DNA of 64,000 bases from Streptomyces roseoverticillatus (lineage in GTDB: Bacteria > Actinomycetota > Actinomycetes > Streptomycetales > Streptomycetaceae): the NCBI RefSeq assembly GCF_000719265.1, contig NZ_JOFL01000030.1, forward strand, positions 3,791-67,790, in the 5' to 3' direction. Within the stretch, counting starts at the first letter, position 1. Each line of letters starts with the position of its first letter. Of the stretch, positions 35,661 through 45,812 are shown piece after piece. The notes beneath the pieces were generated by a model, which made no database searches, had not been told where the DNA came from, and saw nothing but the letters and a program-made list of their open reading frames with translations. Made by a program: the position numbers and the translations under genes.

Positions 35661-37079
35661 TTGACCAGCACTGCGACGGCGCAGGGGTCCGAGGGCCGCA
35701 AGGCCCAGCCGGACCACCTCGGGCATGTCATCTTCATCACCGCGGCCGCGGCCATGGGTGGCTTTCTCTTCGGCTACGACAGCTCCGTGATCAACGGTGC
35801 CGTCGAGGGCATTCGCGGGAAGTACGACATCGGCTCCGCAGCCCTGGCCCAGGTCATCGCCATCGCCCTCATCGGCTGCGCGATCGGCGCCGCCACCGCG
35901 GGCCGGCTCGCGGACCGCATAGGCCGCATCCGCGTCATGCAGATCTCCGCGACGCTCTTCACGATCAGCGCCGTCGGCTCCGCCCTGCCGTTCGCCCTGT
36001 GGGACCTCGCCTTCTGGCGCGTCCTCGGCGGCATCGCCATCGGCATGGCCTCCGTCATCGGCCCGGCCTACATCGCCGAGGTCTCCCCGCCCGCCTACCG
36101 CGGCCGCCTCGGCTCCTTCCAGCAGGCCGCGATCGTCGTCGGCATCGCCATCTCCCAGCTCGTCAACTGGGGCGTCCTCAACCTCGCCGACGGCGACCAG
36201 CGCGGTCACGTCATGGGCATCGAGGCCTGGCAGCTGATGCTCGGCGTCATGGTCGTCCCGGCCGTCCTCTACGGTCTGCTCTCCTTCGCGATCCCCGAGT
36301 CGCCCCGCTTCCTGATCTCCGTCGGCAAGATCGACAAGGCGAAGGCCGTCCTCGCCGACGTCGAGGGCCACAGCGTCGACCTCGACAAGCGCGTCGCCGA
36401 GATCGAACTCGCGATGCACAGCGAGGAGAAGTCCACCTTCAAGGACCTCATCGGCGGCAAGGCGGGCTTCCTGCCCATCGTCTGGGTCGGCATCGGCCTG
36501 TCGGTCTTCCAGCAGCTCGTCGGCATCAACGTGGCCTTCTACTACTCGGCCACCCTGTGGCAGTCCGTCGGCATCGACCCGAGCGACTCGTTCCTCTACT
36601 CGTTCACCACGTCGATCATCAACATCGTCGGCACCGTGATCGCGATGATCTTCGTCGACCGCGTCGGCCGCAAGCCGCTCGCCCTCGTCGGCTCCGCCGG
36701 TATGGCCATCTCCCTCGCCCTCGAGGCCTGGGCCTTCTCCGCACAGGCCGGCGACGGCTCCCTGCCCACCGCGCAGGGCACGGTCGCCCTGATCGCGGCG
36801 CACGCCTTCGTGCTCTTCTTCGCCCTCTCGTGGGGCGTCGTGGTCTGGGTCTTCCTCGGCGAGATGTTCCCCAACCGCATCCGCGCCGCGGCACTCGGCG
36901 TCGCCGCCTCCGCGCAGTGGATCGCCAACTGGGCCATCACCGCGAGCTTCCCGAGCCTCTCGGACTGGAACCTCTCCGGTACGTACGTCATCTACGCGGT
37001 CTTCGCCGTGCTCTCCATCCCCTTCGTGCTCAAGTACGTGAAGGAGACGAAGGGCAAGGCGTTGGAGGAGATGGGCTAA
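35661..37079 (+). CDS. glcP: Major facilitator sugar (glucose) permease, GlcP-like
   Basis: 472 residues with twelve predicted membrane helices. Sugar porter signatures include GGFLFGYDSSVINGAVEGI (TM1), RLADRIGRIRVM (loop 2-3), PAYIAEVSPPAYRGRLGSFQQ, PESPRFL and the C-terminal KETKGKALEEM. It is a proton-sugar symporter. The S. coelicolor gene in the same place, glcP1, is the main glucose permease and needed for glucose repression. The start is TTG 35661 with AGGAG at 35650-35654. A promoter (35523) and an inverted repeat (35569) precede it, and a 20-bp stem terminator follows. Confidence 0.93.
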   Translation: MTSTATAQGSEGRKAQPDHLGHVIFITAAAAMGGFLFGYDSSVINGAVEGIRGKYDIGSAALAQVIAIALIGCAIGAATAGRLADRIGRIRVMQISATLFTISAVGSALPFALWDLAFWRVLGGIAIGMASVIGPAYIAEVSPPAYRGRLGSFQQAAIVVGIAISQLVNWGVLNLADGDQRGHVMGIEAWQLMLGVMVVPAVLYGLLSFAIPESPRFLISVGKIDKAKAVLADVEGHSVDLDKRVAEIELAMHSEEKSTFKDLIGGKAGFLPIVWVGIGLSVFQQLVGINVAFYYSATLWQSVGIDPSDSFLYSFTTSIINIVGTVIAMIFVDRVGRKPLALVGSAGMAISLALEAWAFSAQAGDGSLPTAQGTVALIAAHAFVLFFALSWGVVVWVFLGEMFPNRIRAAALGVAASAQWIANWAITASFPSLSDWNLSGTYVIYAVFAVLSIPFVLKYVKETKGKALEEMG

Positions 37080-37101
37080 CCCCCCCGCCGCCCACTCCTC
37101 A

Positions 37102-37147
37102 ACAGGACGCTGCCCCGGCTCACCGACGAGCCGGGGCAGCGTCCTGT
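37102..37147 (+). terminator. Terminator of the sugar permease gene
   Basis: A 20-bp perfect stem (ACAGGACGCTGCCCCGGCTC and complement) over an ACCGAC loop, followed by TTT. Confidence 0.9.
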
Positions 37148-37159
37148 TTGCGTACGGGG

Positions 37160-37712
37160 ATGCCGCCTGAGGCGGGGGCGGGTGGCCGCCTCAGGCGCCG
37201 CCTCATGCGGCGGTCCGGCGCCCCAAGGCGGGCGAGAACCGTCCGGAAGAGCTGACGCCGCCGCGGACGACAGGCCGCGGCCTGAGGGGCCCGACGGGGA
37301 CGGACCTGTCCGCACGAGGCGGAGCATGGGGCCGGGGCATGAGGCGCCGCACGAAGCGCTGCATGGGGCCGCCCCATGCAGCCCTGCATGCACTGCCCGC
37401 CTCATGCACCGCCCGCCGCCGCGCGCAGCTCGGCACGGGCGGCGAGCAGCAGGCCTCATGCCCGGCGCTCGTACGAAGCGGCTCCGCCGCATGCCTTCCG
37501 GCACCGTGGCGCCGGCTGCAACGCGTACAAGCTCGTGCAACGGCAGCGCCGTAACCCCCACCGCTCCGTCGTACACGCCGCCCGGCGGCCCGCCACAGGC
37601 GCCGGCATGAGGCGCCGCCGGCCCGTCCGGCTGCCGCGGCGCACAGTCGCACCGCATGGAGCCCCTGGCACCGCATGGAGCCACCGGCACCGGCACCGGC
37701 ACCGGCACAAAA
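37160..37712. repeat. Repeat-dense 550-bp gap with 9-mers and a GGCACC microsatellite
   Basis: No gene. Exact 9-mers occur at 37200, 37338, 37399, 37453 and 37605, with many GCATGGGGC and GCACGAGGC variants. At 37663-37710 there is a short microsatellite of GGCACC/CACCGG units, about eight repeats. Open frames across here are low-complexity by-products of the repeats. Confidence 0.85.
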
Positions 37713-37752
37713 CGAGGGCGCCCCCACCGCCGCAGCAGTGGGGGCGCCCTCG
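37709..37752 (-). terminator. Terminator of the NCS1 permease gene
   Basis: A 15-bp perfect stem (CGAGGGCGCCCCCAC and complement) with a T-run on the minus strand (AAAA at 37709-37712 on plus). Confidence 0.9.
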
Positions 37753-37771
37753 TGCAGGGAACAGTGGCGCG

Positions 37772-39256
37772 TCAGGCGCCGACCTTCACCCGCTCCGAGT
37801 CGTCGGCGGTGGCACCCGCCGCGTCCGCCGCGGGAACCTCACGCGGCGCCGGCAGCACAGCCATGATCAGTGCCGAGATGGCGATCGTGGCGGCCCAGCC
37901 CAGCCCGTACTTGCCGATGAACGTCGACGCCAGCGGGCCGGTGAACCAGTCGCACTGGGTGAAGCAGATGCCCGCGGCCAGCGCGACCGCCCAGGCGGTC
38001 ATCGCCTGCCAGCAGAAGCCGCCCACGTACCAGTAGCGGCTGGTGCGGCCGGTGTCCATGAGGGCCTCCGCGTCGTACCGCACGGCGCGGGACTTGCGGC
38101 GCGCCATGTCGACCGCGTAGACGCCGATCCAGGCGGAGAAGGAGACCGCGAGCAGGATCAGGAAGGTGATGAAGGAGCTGAGGAAGCTCTTCGCGACCAG
38201 CATCAGCAGCAGACCGCCGACCAGCGAGATGACGGCGTTGATGCTGACGGCCATGGCGCGGGGCAGCTTGACGCCCATCGTCTGGGCGGTGAAGCCGGCC
38301 GAGTACATCGAGAGGCTGTTGATCAGCAGCATGCCCACGATGGCGGTGATCAGGTACGGGACGGCCAGCCAGGTCGGCAGGATGTCGCCGAGGAAGGAGA
38401 CCGGGTCGGGGGCCTCGGCCAGGTCGGGGGTGGCGACGGCCATGACCCCGCCCATGAGGACCATGGGGACCATCACGATGCCCGCACCGGAGAGGGTCGC
38501 ACCGACGATCTTCTTGCCGGATGCCGCGTGCGGCAGGTAGCGCGCGAAGTCGGGGCCGGTGGGCACCCAGCTGATACCGCCGGCGGCGATGGTGCCGATA
38601 CCGGCGATCATCATCGCCGTGGTGCCGGCCGGCTTGGAGAAGACGTCGTCCCACTTGATGTTGGCGATCAGGTAGACGAGCACCAGGACGCTGAAGATGC
38701 CGAAGAGGTACGTCGACCACTTGTTGCACACGTTGAGCGCCTTGCGCCCCATGCCGCTCACCAGGAACGTGCACGCGACGAACGCGAAGAGCGTGACGAC
38801 GATCAGCGGGGTGTTGCTCTTGATCCCGAAGACCAGGTCGAGAACGGTCAGCACGGCGTAGGCGCCGGTGACCGCGTTGATCGTCTCCCACCCGAAGCGC
38901 GCGACCCACAGGATCGCGCCCGGGAAGAGGTTTCCGCGGACGCCGAACGTCGCGCGGGAGAGCATCGCGCCCGGCGCGCCGCCCCACTTGCCGGAGACCG
39001 ACAGGACGCCGACCATGCCGAACGACGCGAGCGCGGCGCATGCGGCGACGATCAGGACCTGCCAGAAGTTCAGTTTGTTGAAGACCACCAGGGCCGCGCC
39101 CATGGTGAGCAGCAGCACGCTGATGTTGGCGGCGACCCAGGTCGGGAAGAGCTCACGGACCCGGCCGTGACGCTCGTGATCCGGAACGGGCTCGATACCG
39201 CGGGTCTCTATCGCGCCGCCGGATTCGGCGGTGGACAGGTTGGACGCGTTGTCCAT
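37772..39256 (-). CDS. NCS1 family nucleobase/purine-cytosine permease
   Basis: 494 residues with about twelve membrane helices. The family marker regions are an early PTWVAANISVLLLTMGAAL, SRATFGVRGNLFPGAILWVARFGWETIN in part, GGISWVPTGPDFARYLP and GVYAVDMARRKSR. It imports a nucleobase, or a relative such as hydantoin or allantoin, with a cation; the exact substrate is not evident. ATG 39256. It is divergent from ftsY, with a 209-bp gap between the starts. Charged tail DAAGATADDSERVKVGA. Confidence 0.9.
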   Translation of the reverse strand: MDNASNLSTAESGGAIETRGIEPVPDHERHGRVRELFPTWVAANISVLLLTMGAALVVFNKLNFWQVLIVAACAALASFGMVGVLSVSGKWGGAPGAMLSRATFGVRGNLFPGAILWVARFGWETINAVTGAYAVLTVLDLVFGIKSNTPLIVVTLFAFVACTFLVSGMGRKALNVCNKWSTYLFGIFSVLVLVYLIANIKWDDVFSKPAGTTAMMIAGIGTIAAGGISWVPTGPDFARYLPHAASGKKIVGATLSGAGIVMVPMVLMGGVMAVATPDLAEAPDPVSFLGDILPTWLAVPYLITAIVGMLLINSLSMYSAGFTAQTMGVKLPRAMAVSINAVISLVGGLLLMLVAKSFLSSFITFLILLAVSFSAWIGVYAVDMARRKSRAVRYDAEALMDTGRTSRYWYVGGFCWQAMTAWAVALAAGICFTQCDWFTGPLASTFIGKYGLGWAATIAISALIMAVLPAPREVPAADAAGATADDSERVKVGA

Positions 39257-39465
39257 GTGGGGGGCTCCGTGCGGGTGAAGCGGGGCGGGAGGCCGGGGCA
39301 GAAAAGGTCTTGGGGGACTCTACGCGCGTCGCGCAGCCCCACGCCATCGTACTTTGCTCCAACTTTAGCCCATTGGGGCGATTAGTCCTTGGAGGAATCC
39401 ATAAACGCGCACGTCACTCGTGGAGACCGCCGACCGACGGCGCGGTGTCCGATACTGGGGGCGTT

Positions 39466-40710
39466 ATGGAAATCGTCATCCTTGCTGTAGTCATCGCTGT
39501 GGTCGCGCTCGGCGCGATCAGCGGGCTCGTGGTCAGCAGCCGTAAGAAGAAGCAGCTGCCCCCGGCCCCGCCGAGCAGCCCGTCCGTCACCGCGCCGCCC
39601 GCCGAGCCCCACGTAGGCGAGGAGGCCGAGCCCCCGAGCGCCGAGCCGCGCCGGACCGTGGAGGAGGTCGAGCTCCCGGCCGCCGAGGCACCGGCCGCCG
39701 AAGCGGCCCCCGAGGCGCCCGCCGCCCCGGCCGAGCCCGAGGCGCCCGCCGCGCCCGCGATCGAGGTGCCCGAGCCCACCGCCGGCCGCCTCGTGCGGCT
39801 GCGCACGAGGCTGTCCCGTTCCCAGAACTCCCTCGGCAAGGGTCTGCTGACCCTGCTGTCCCGCGAGCACCTCGACGAGGACACGTGGGAGGAGATCGAG
39901 GACACCCTGCTGACCGCCGACGTCGGCGTCGCCCCCACGCAGGAGCTCGTCGAGCGCCTCCGTGAGCGCGTCAAGGTGCTCGGCACCCGCACCCCCGAGG
40001 AACTGCGCGCCCTGCTCCGCGAGGAGCTGCTCACCCTCATCGGCACCGACGCCGACCGCTCCGTCCACACCGAGCCCGGCGTGGGCGTGAACGGCGAGGA
40101 GAAGCCCGGCGTCGTCATGGTCGTCGGCGTCAACGGCACCGGCAAGACCACCACCACGGGCAAGCTCGCCCGCGTGCTCGTCGCCGACGGCAAGTCCGTC
40201 GTCCTGGGTGCGGCCGACACCTTCCGTGCCGCCGCGGCCGACCAGCTGCAGACCTGGGGCGAGCGCGTCGGCGCCCGCACGGTCCGCGGACCTGAGGGCG
40301 GCGACCCGGCGTCGATCGCCTTCGACGCGGTCAAGGAGGGCATCGCCGAGAACGCCGACGTCGTCCTGATCGACACCGCCGGCCGGCTCCACACCAAGAC
40401 CGGCCTCATGGACGAGCTCGGCAAGGTCAAGCGGGTCGTCGAGAAGCACGGCTCGGTCGACGAGGTGCTGCTCGTCCTGGACGCCACCACCGGTCAGAAC
40501 GGCCTCGTGCAGGCGCGTGTCTTCGGCGAGGTCGTCAACATCACCGGCATCGTCCTCACGAAGCTCGACGGCACCGCCAAGGGCGGCATCGTCGTGGCCG
40601 TCCAGCGCGAGCTGGGCGTGCCCGTGAAGCTCGTCGGTCTCGGCGAGGGCGCGGACGACCTCGCGCCGTTCGAGCCCGAGGCCTTCGTCGACGCGCTCAT
40701 CGGCGACTGA
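39466..40710 (+). CDS. ftsY: Signal recognition particle receptor FtsY
   Basis: 414 residues. The N-terminal membrane helix ([22 protein letters not shown] in part, residues 2-23) is followed by an acidic Ala/Pro/Glu linker to about 105, then the N domain, then the SRP GTPase with [15 protein letters not shown] near 221, [19 protein letters not shown] and [10 protein letters not shown]. It docks the ribosome-Ffh complex at the membrane; ffh is 7.6 kb downstream. The anchor helix is typical of actinobacterial FtsY. ATG 39466. Confidence 0.97.
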   Translation: MEIVILAVVIAVVALGAISGLVVSSRKKKQLPPAPPSSPSVTAPPAEPHVGEEAEPPSAEPRRTVEEVELPAAEAPAAEAAPEAPAAPAEPEAPAAPAIEVPEPTAGRLVRLRTRLSRSQNSLGKGLLTLLSREHLDEDTWEEIEDTLLTADVGVAPTQELVERLRERVKVLGTRTPEELRALLREELLTLIGTDADRSVHTEPGVGVNGEEKPGVVMVVGVNGTGKTTTTGKLARVLVADGKSVVLGAADTFRAAAADQLQTWGERVGARTVRGPEGGDPASIAFDAVKEGIAENADVVLIDTAGRLHTKTGLMDELGKVKRVVEKHGSVDEVLLVLDATTGQNGLVQARVFGEVVNITGIVLTKLDGTAKGGIVVAVQRELGVPVKLVGLGEGADDLAPFEPEAFVDALIGD

Positions 40711-40823
40711 CGCGCCGCGTCGCGCGCCGGACGGCGATCAGCCGGGGTTCCGGCCGGGCGCCGGGCCGGCGGTTCGACAGGCGCGTGCGCCGCGTTCCCG
40801 GCCCCGGTGCCGGCCAAGCCGAG

Positions 40824-40865
40824 AAAGGGCCCCTTTCGCAGGTGCAGCTGCGAAAGGGGCCCTTT
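40824..40865. terminator. Bidirectional terminator between ftsY and the PrimPol-domain gene
   Basis: An 18-bp perfect stem (AAAGGGCCCCTTTCGCAG and complement) around a GTGCAG loop. It sits between convergent genes. Confidence 0.9.
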
Positions 40866-40900
40866 CGTACGGGGCGGGCCGGGGGCGCGGCCGCCAGGGC

Positions 40901-41578
40901 TCAGGACGCCGCCGACCGGTGGCACACATAGGCGAGGGTGCCGAGGAGCAGCCGGGCCTGCGGGGGGCGCCCCGCGGTGTCCAGAGTGGGCGGGCGGAGC
41001 CAGCGCATGGGGCCCAGGCCGGCGTGGTCCGAGGGGGGCGCGGTGACGTGCTCGCCGGGCCCCATGCAGCGCAGGTCGAGCCGGGCGTCGTCCCACCCCA
41101 TCCGGTAGAGCAGCTGGGGGAGCTCCTGCGCGGCGCCCGGGGCGACGAAGAACAGCGCCCGACTGTCCGGCGTGAGCGCCACGGGCCCGAGCGGCAGTCC
41201 CATGCGCTCCAGCCGGACCAGAGCGTGCCGCCCGGCCGCCTCGGCGACCTCCAGGACGTCGAAGGAGCGCCCCACGGGCAGCAGCACGGCGGCGCCCGGC
41301 ACCTCGGCCCATGCGGCCGCGGCGGCATCCAGCGTGGCGCCCGCGGGCACCGGCGGGGCGAAGGAGAGCGGGTGGGCGCCGGGAGAGGGGCAGTCGCCGG
41401 CACCGCACGAGCAGACCGCGCCCGACGGACGCCCCGCCCGGGAGGCGCGGGCGCCGGGCACCACATCCCACCCCCACAGGCCGGTGTACTCCGCCACCGT
41501 CGTCACGCACTCGGACGCGCGTCCGCGGCGCCGAGAGGCGGAGCGCAGGTCCCGGATGCCGCCGATTGTGAAGCCCAT
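40901..41578 (-). CDS. Bifunctional primase/polymerase N-terminal domain-like protein
   Basis: 225 residues. The layout (WGWDVVPGARASRAGRPSGAVCSCGAGDCPSPGAHPLSFAPP in part, then GAAVLLPVGRSFDVLEVAEAAGRHAL) is that of stand-alone PrimPol-N proteins common in Streptomyces. A CSCGAGDCPSPGAHP segment resembles the conserved cysteine patch, and the acidic catalytic residues of true primases are not obvious. It is possibly a degenerate regulator rather than an enzyme. ATG 41578. It is divergent from nsdA, a neighbourhood I recall as conserved in S. coelicolor. Confidence 0.65.
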   Translation of the reverse strand: MGFTIGGIRDLRSASRRRGRASECVTTVAEYTGLWGWDVVPGARASRAGRPSGAVCSCGAGDCPSPGAHPLSFAPPVPAGATLDAAAAAWAEVPGAAVLLPVGRSFDVLEVAEAAGRHALVRLERMGLPLGPVALTPDSRALFFVAPGAAQELPQLLYRMGWDDARLDLRCMGPGEHVTAPPSDHAGLGPMRWLRPPTLDTAGRPPQARLLLGTLAYVCHRSAAS

Positions 41579-42051
41579 GCCCCCTCCAACGGGTCGTGCT
41601 CGCGGATGGTTACGAGTCGGAGTGTCTCGAACACGGACCGTTGCCGAATCCCTTCAGGGGGCGGTGTGATGGTGTGCGGCCGGTGGTGCGGGGCCGGACG
41701 TGCGCCGGAGCGTGCACCGATCCACCTCCTCTCCGGGCCCTCCCTGATCGTCCGGTGTCAAGTCAATCGCGTGGCGGCGCGGCCGAGTTCATTCCTTGGG
41801 GTGGCGAATGGTGGCGTTTACTGGACTGCCCTCGCCTCAGCAGTGATCGTAGGATTACTTTCGGTGCACGAACCCATGGGAGATGTGCCCCACCGGTGGG
41901 TATGCCGGAGGCATGGACCGTCTCGTCGCCCGGCCGGAATTCCTTGCGGCCGGGGGCGCATCGCCACACGGAGAGCCGCAAGAAGCGGCAAGCTGTGGGT
42001 GGTTCACACGGTTCACGCACAGACAGCAGAGTTCGGGATGGGGGCTTCCAG
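41579..42051. promoter_or_regulatory. 473-bp divergent region upstream of nsdA
   Basis: No gene supported. It is AT-richer around 41780-41880, where nsdA promoters could lie (GATTAC and TTGGGG stretches). A CACCGGTGGG palindrome-like patch occurs at about 41891-41900 and a GGCCGGAATTCCTTGCGGCCGG stretch (41932-41953) has GGCCG ends facing CGGCC. No known operator is recognised. Confidence 0.35.
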
Positions 42052-43542
42052 GTGGGCAGCAACGGCAGCGGCGCTGGCGGTGCCGAGAAGGCTGACAAGC
42101 GCCCCAACGAGCAGTTGGGCTCCTGGTTCCTGCGCAGCGGATGGTCCAAGGGCGAGCTGGCGCGCCAGGTCAACCGCAGGGCGCGGCAGTTGGGCGCCCA
42201 TCACATCAGCACGGACACCTCGCGCGTGCGCCGCTGGCTGGACGGCGAGCAGCCGCGCGAGCCCATCCCGAAGATCCTCTCCGAGCTGTTCTCCGAGCGC
42301 TTCGGTTGCGTCGTCGGCATCGAAGACATCGGCCTGCGGGCGGCCCACCAGTCCCCGTCCGTCTCCGGCGTCGACCTGCCCTGGGCGGGCCCGCAGACCG
42401 TCGAGCTGATCAGCGAGTTCTCCCGCAGCGACCTGATGCTCGCACGGCGCGGCTTCCTCGGCGCCTCGCTCGCCCTCTCCGCGGGCCCCTCGCTCATCGA
42501 GCCCATGCAGCGCTGGCTGGCCCCCGGCTCCGGCGGCAAGGACGGCTCCGGCCCGCTGTCGCAGGAGCGCTCGCGGCCGGGCCGCCTCTCCGGCCCCGAG
42601 CTCGACCTCCTCGAGTCGACGACGATGATGTTCCGCCAGTGGGACGCCCAGTGCGGCGGCGGCCTGCGCCGCAAGGCCGTCGTCGGCCAGCTCCACGAGG
42701 TCACCGACCTGCTCCAGGAGCCCCAGCCCGAGGCCACCTCCAAGCGGCTGTTCAAGGCCGCCGCAGAGCTGGCCGAGCTCGCCGGCTGGATGAGCTACGA
42801 CATCGGCCTGCACCCCACCGCGCAGAAGTACTTCGTCCTTGCGCTCCACGCCGCCAAGGAGGCCGGAGACCGCTCCCTCGGCGCGTACATCCTCTCCAGC
42901 ATGGGCCGCCAGATGATCCACCTGGGCCGCCCCGAGGATGCCCTGGAGCTCATCCACCTCGGCCAGTACGGAGCCCGCGAAACGGCCACCTCGCGCACCC
43001 ATGCGATGCTGTACGCCGTGGAGGCCCGTGCGTACGCCAACATGGGCCAGCCCGCCAAGTGCAAGCGCGCGGTCACCATGGCGGAGGACTGCTTCTCCGA
43101 CTGCACCTCCGGCGAAGGCGACCCCGACTGGATCCGCTTCTTCTCCGAGGCCGAGCTCAACGCGGAGAACGCCCACTCCTACCGCGATCTCGCCTACGTG
43201 GCCGGCCGCAGCCCCACGTACGCCTCCCTCGCCCGGCCCAAGATGGAGCGCGCCGTAGAGCTCTTCTCGCAGGACACCGAGCACCACCGGTCGTATGCGC
43301 TCAATCTCATCGGCATGGCCACCGTCCACCTCATGGAGGGCGAGCCCGAGCAGTCCACCGTCCTCGCCGGCAAGGCCCTCAAGCTCGCCAGGCAGGTGCG
43401 CTCCGAGCGGGTCAACAACCGCCTGCGCAAGACCGTCGGCAACGCCGTGCGCGATTACGGGGATGTCGCGGAAGTCCTCGCCCTCACCGAGCAGATCTCC
43501 GTCCACCTGCCGGAATCGGCGGAAGCCGTCCAGGCGGTCTGA
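42052..43542 (+). CDS. nsdA: NsdA, negative regulator of sporulation and antibiotic production
   Basis: 496 residues. N-terminal segment LGSWFLRSGWSKGELARQVNRRARQLGAHHISTDTSRVRRWLDGE (in part) is an XRE-like helix-turn-helix. It is followed by a Tat- or lipoprotein-unlike short hydrophobic patch GFLGASLALSAGPSLIEP, then a TPR-like helical repeat region covering about 190-490. The S. coelicolor orthologue represses aerial growth and antibiotic formation. GTG 42052 fits the family N-terminus (GSNGSGAGGAEKADKRPNEQL). Partner and DNA target are unknown. Confidence 0.92.
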   Translation: MGSNGSGAGGAEKADKRPNEQLGSWFLRSGWSKGELARQVNRRARQLGAHHISTDTSRVRRWLDGEQPREPIPKILSELFSERFGCVVGIEDIGLRAAHQSPSVSGVDLPWAGPQTVELISEFSRSDLMLARRGFLGASLALSAGPSLIEPMQRWLAPGSGGKDGSGPLSQERSRPGRLSGPELDLLESTTMMFRQWDAQCGGGLRRKAVVGQLHEVTDLLQEPQPEATSKRLFKAAAELAELAGWMSYDIGLHPTAQKYFVLALHAAKEAGDRSLGAYILSSMGRQMIHLGRPEDALELIHLGQYGARETATSRTHAMLYAVEARAYANMGQPAKCKRAVTMAEDCFSDCTSGEGDPDWIRFFSEAELNAENAHSYRDLAYVAGRSPTYASLARPKMERAVELFSQDTEHHRSYALNLIGMATVHLMEGEPEQSTVLAGKALKLARQVRSERVNNRLRKTVGNAVRDYGDVAEVLALTEQISVHLPESAEAVQAV

Positions 43543-43648
43543 CCCCTGCCGGCCCCTCTACCCGGCCGCGGTGATCCTCCCGAACAACCCGACTCGGCTC
43601 CCCCATGCCAGGTCACCCCGGGCGGACGCCGCGGCCGGCCTGTATCCG

Positions 43649-43740
43649 GCCTCATGCCCGGCCCTGTCCCTGGCCTCATGCCCTGCTCTGCGCCCCGCCT
43701 CATGCCTGGGTCCGTGCCTGGCCTCATGCCCGGCCCCATG
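43649..43740. repeat. Four directly repeated GCCTCATGC units in the amtB upstream gap
   Basis: Copies at 43649, 43673, 43697 and 43721 are spaced exactly 24 bases apart, each inside a degenerate GGCCTCATGCCCGGCCCTG unit, giving a 24-bp tandem repeat. Confidence 0.85.
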
Positions 43741-43867
43741 CCCCGGGAGCACCGGCTCCGCACGCCGGAGCACCGGCCCCGTAACCCCGGGGGAGGCGGC
43801 GGAGCGTAGCGGCGATCACGCACCTGCCGTGTCCGCTTCACCCGGGCGTAACACTCCCGCCGCCTTC

Positions 43868-43905
43868 GTCACTGCGGCGAAACAAGCAGCTTCATCGGCT
43901 GAAAT
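43868..43905 (+). promoter_or_regulatory. GlnR box upstream of amtB-glnK-glnD
   Basis: GTCAC (43868-43872), six bases, GAAAC (43879-43883), six bases, CTTCA, six bases, GAAAT (43901-43905). The spacing matches the actinomycete GlnR pattern gTnAc-n6-GaAAc repeated after six bases; the first half is perfect and the second degenerate. It lies 67 bases before the amtB start. Confidence 0.8.
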
Positions 43906-43971
43906 CCCGCTGCGCCAACCTCATGGCGAAAACCGGCCCGCTCGGGCCGCTGCTTCGAGGAGACACCGACC

Positions 43972-45617
<1,646 letters not shown>

Positions 45618-45720
45618 CCCGGGGGCCCGGCGCGTCGGGCCCCACAGGGCGGGCCTGATCTGCCCGGGCCCGACCAACCCCGCCCACCGGCCGGACCTGA
45701 TCCACCGGGCCCCACGGCCG

Positions 45721-45758
45721 GGGCCGGGTCCGGCGGGCCCGTCCGCCGGACCCGGCCC
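45721..45758 (+). terminator. Hairpin between glnK and glnD (possible attenuator)
   Basis: A 16-bp perfect stem (GGGCCGGGTCCGGCGG and complement) with a GCCCGT loop. It could end most transcripts after glnK and so keep glnD levels lower. Confidence 0.75.
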
Positions 45759-45812
45759 GCTAGATCCGCCCCGCTGGACGCGACCCGCCAGCACGCCGCG
45801 AAGGGAGCCGAG

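Noticed and set aside
37376..39385. 669-residue plus-strand frame
   Set aside because: It is composed of repeat DNA followed by the antisense of the NCS1 permease.
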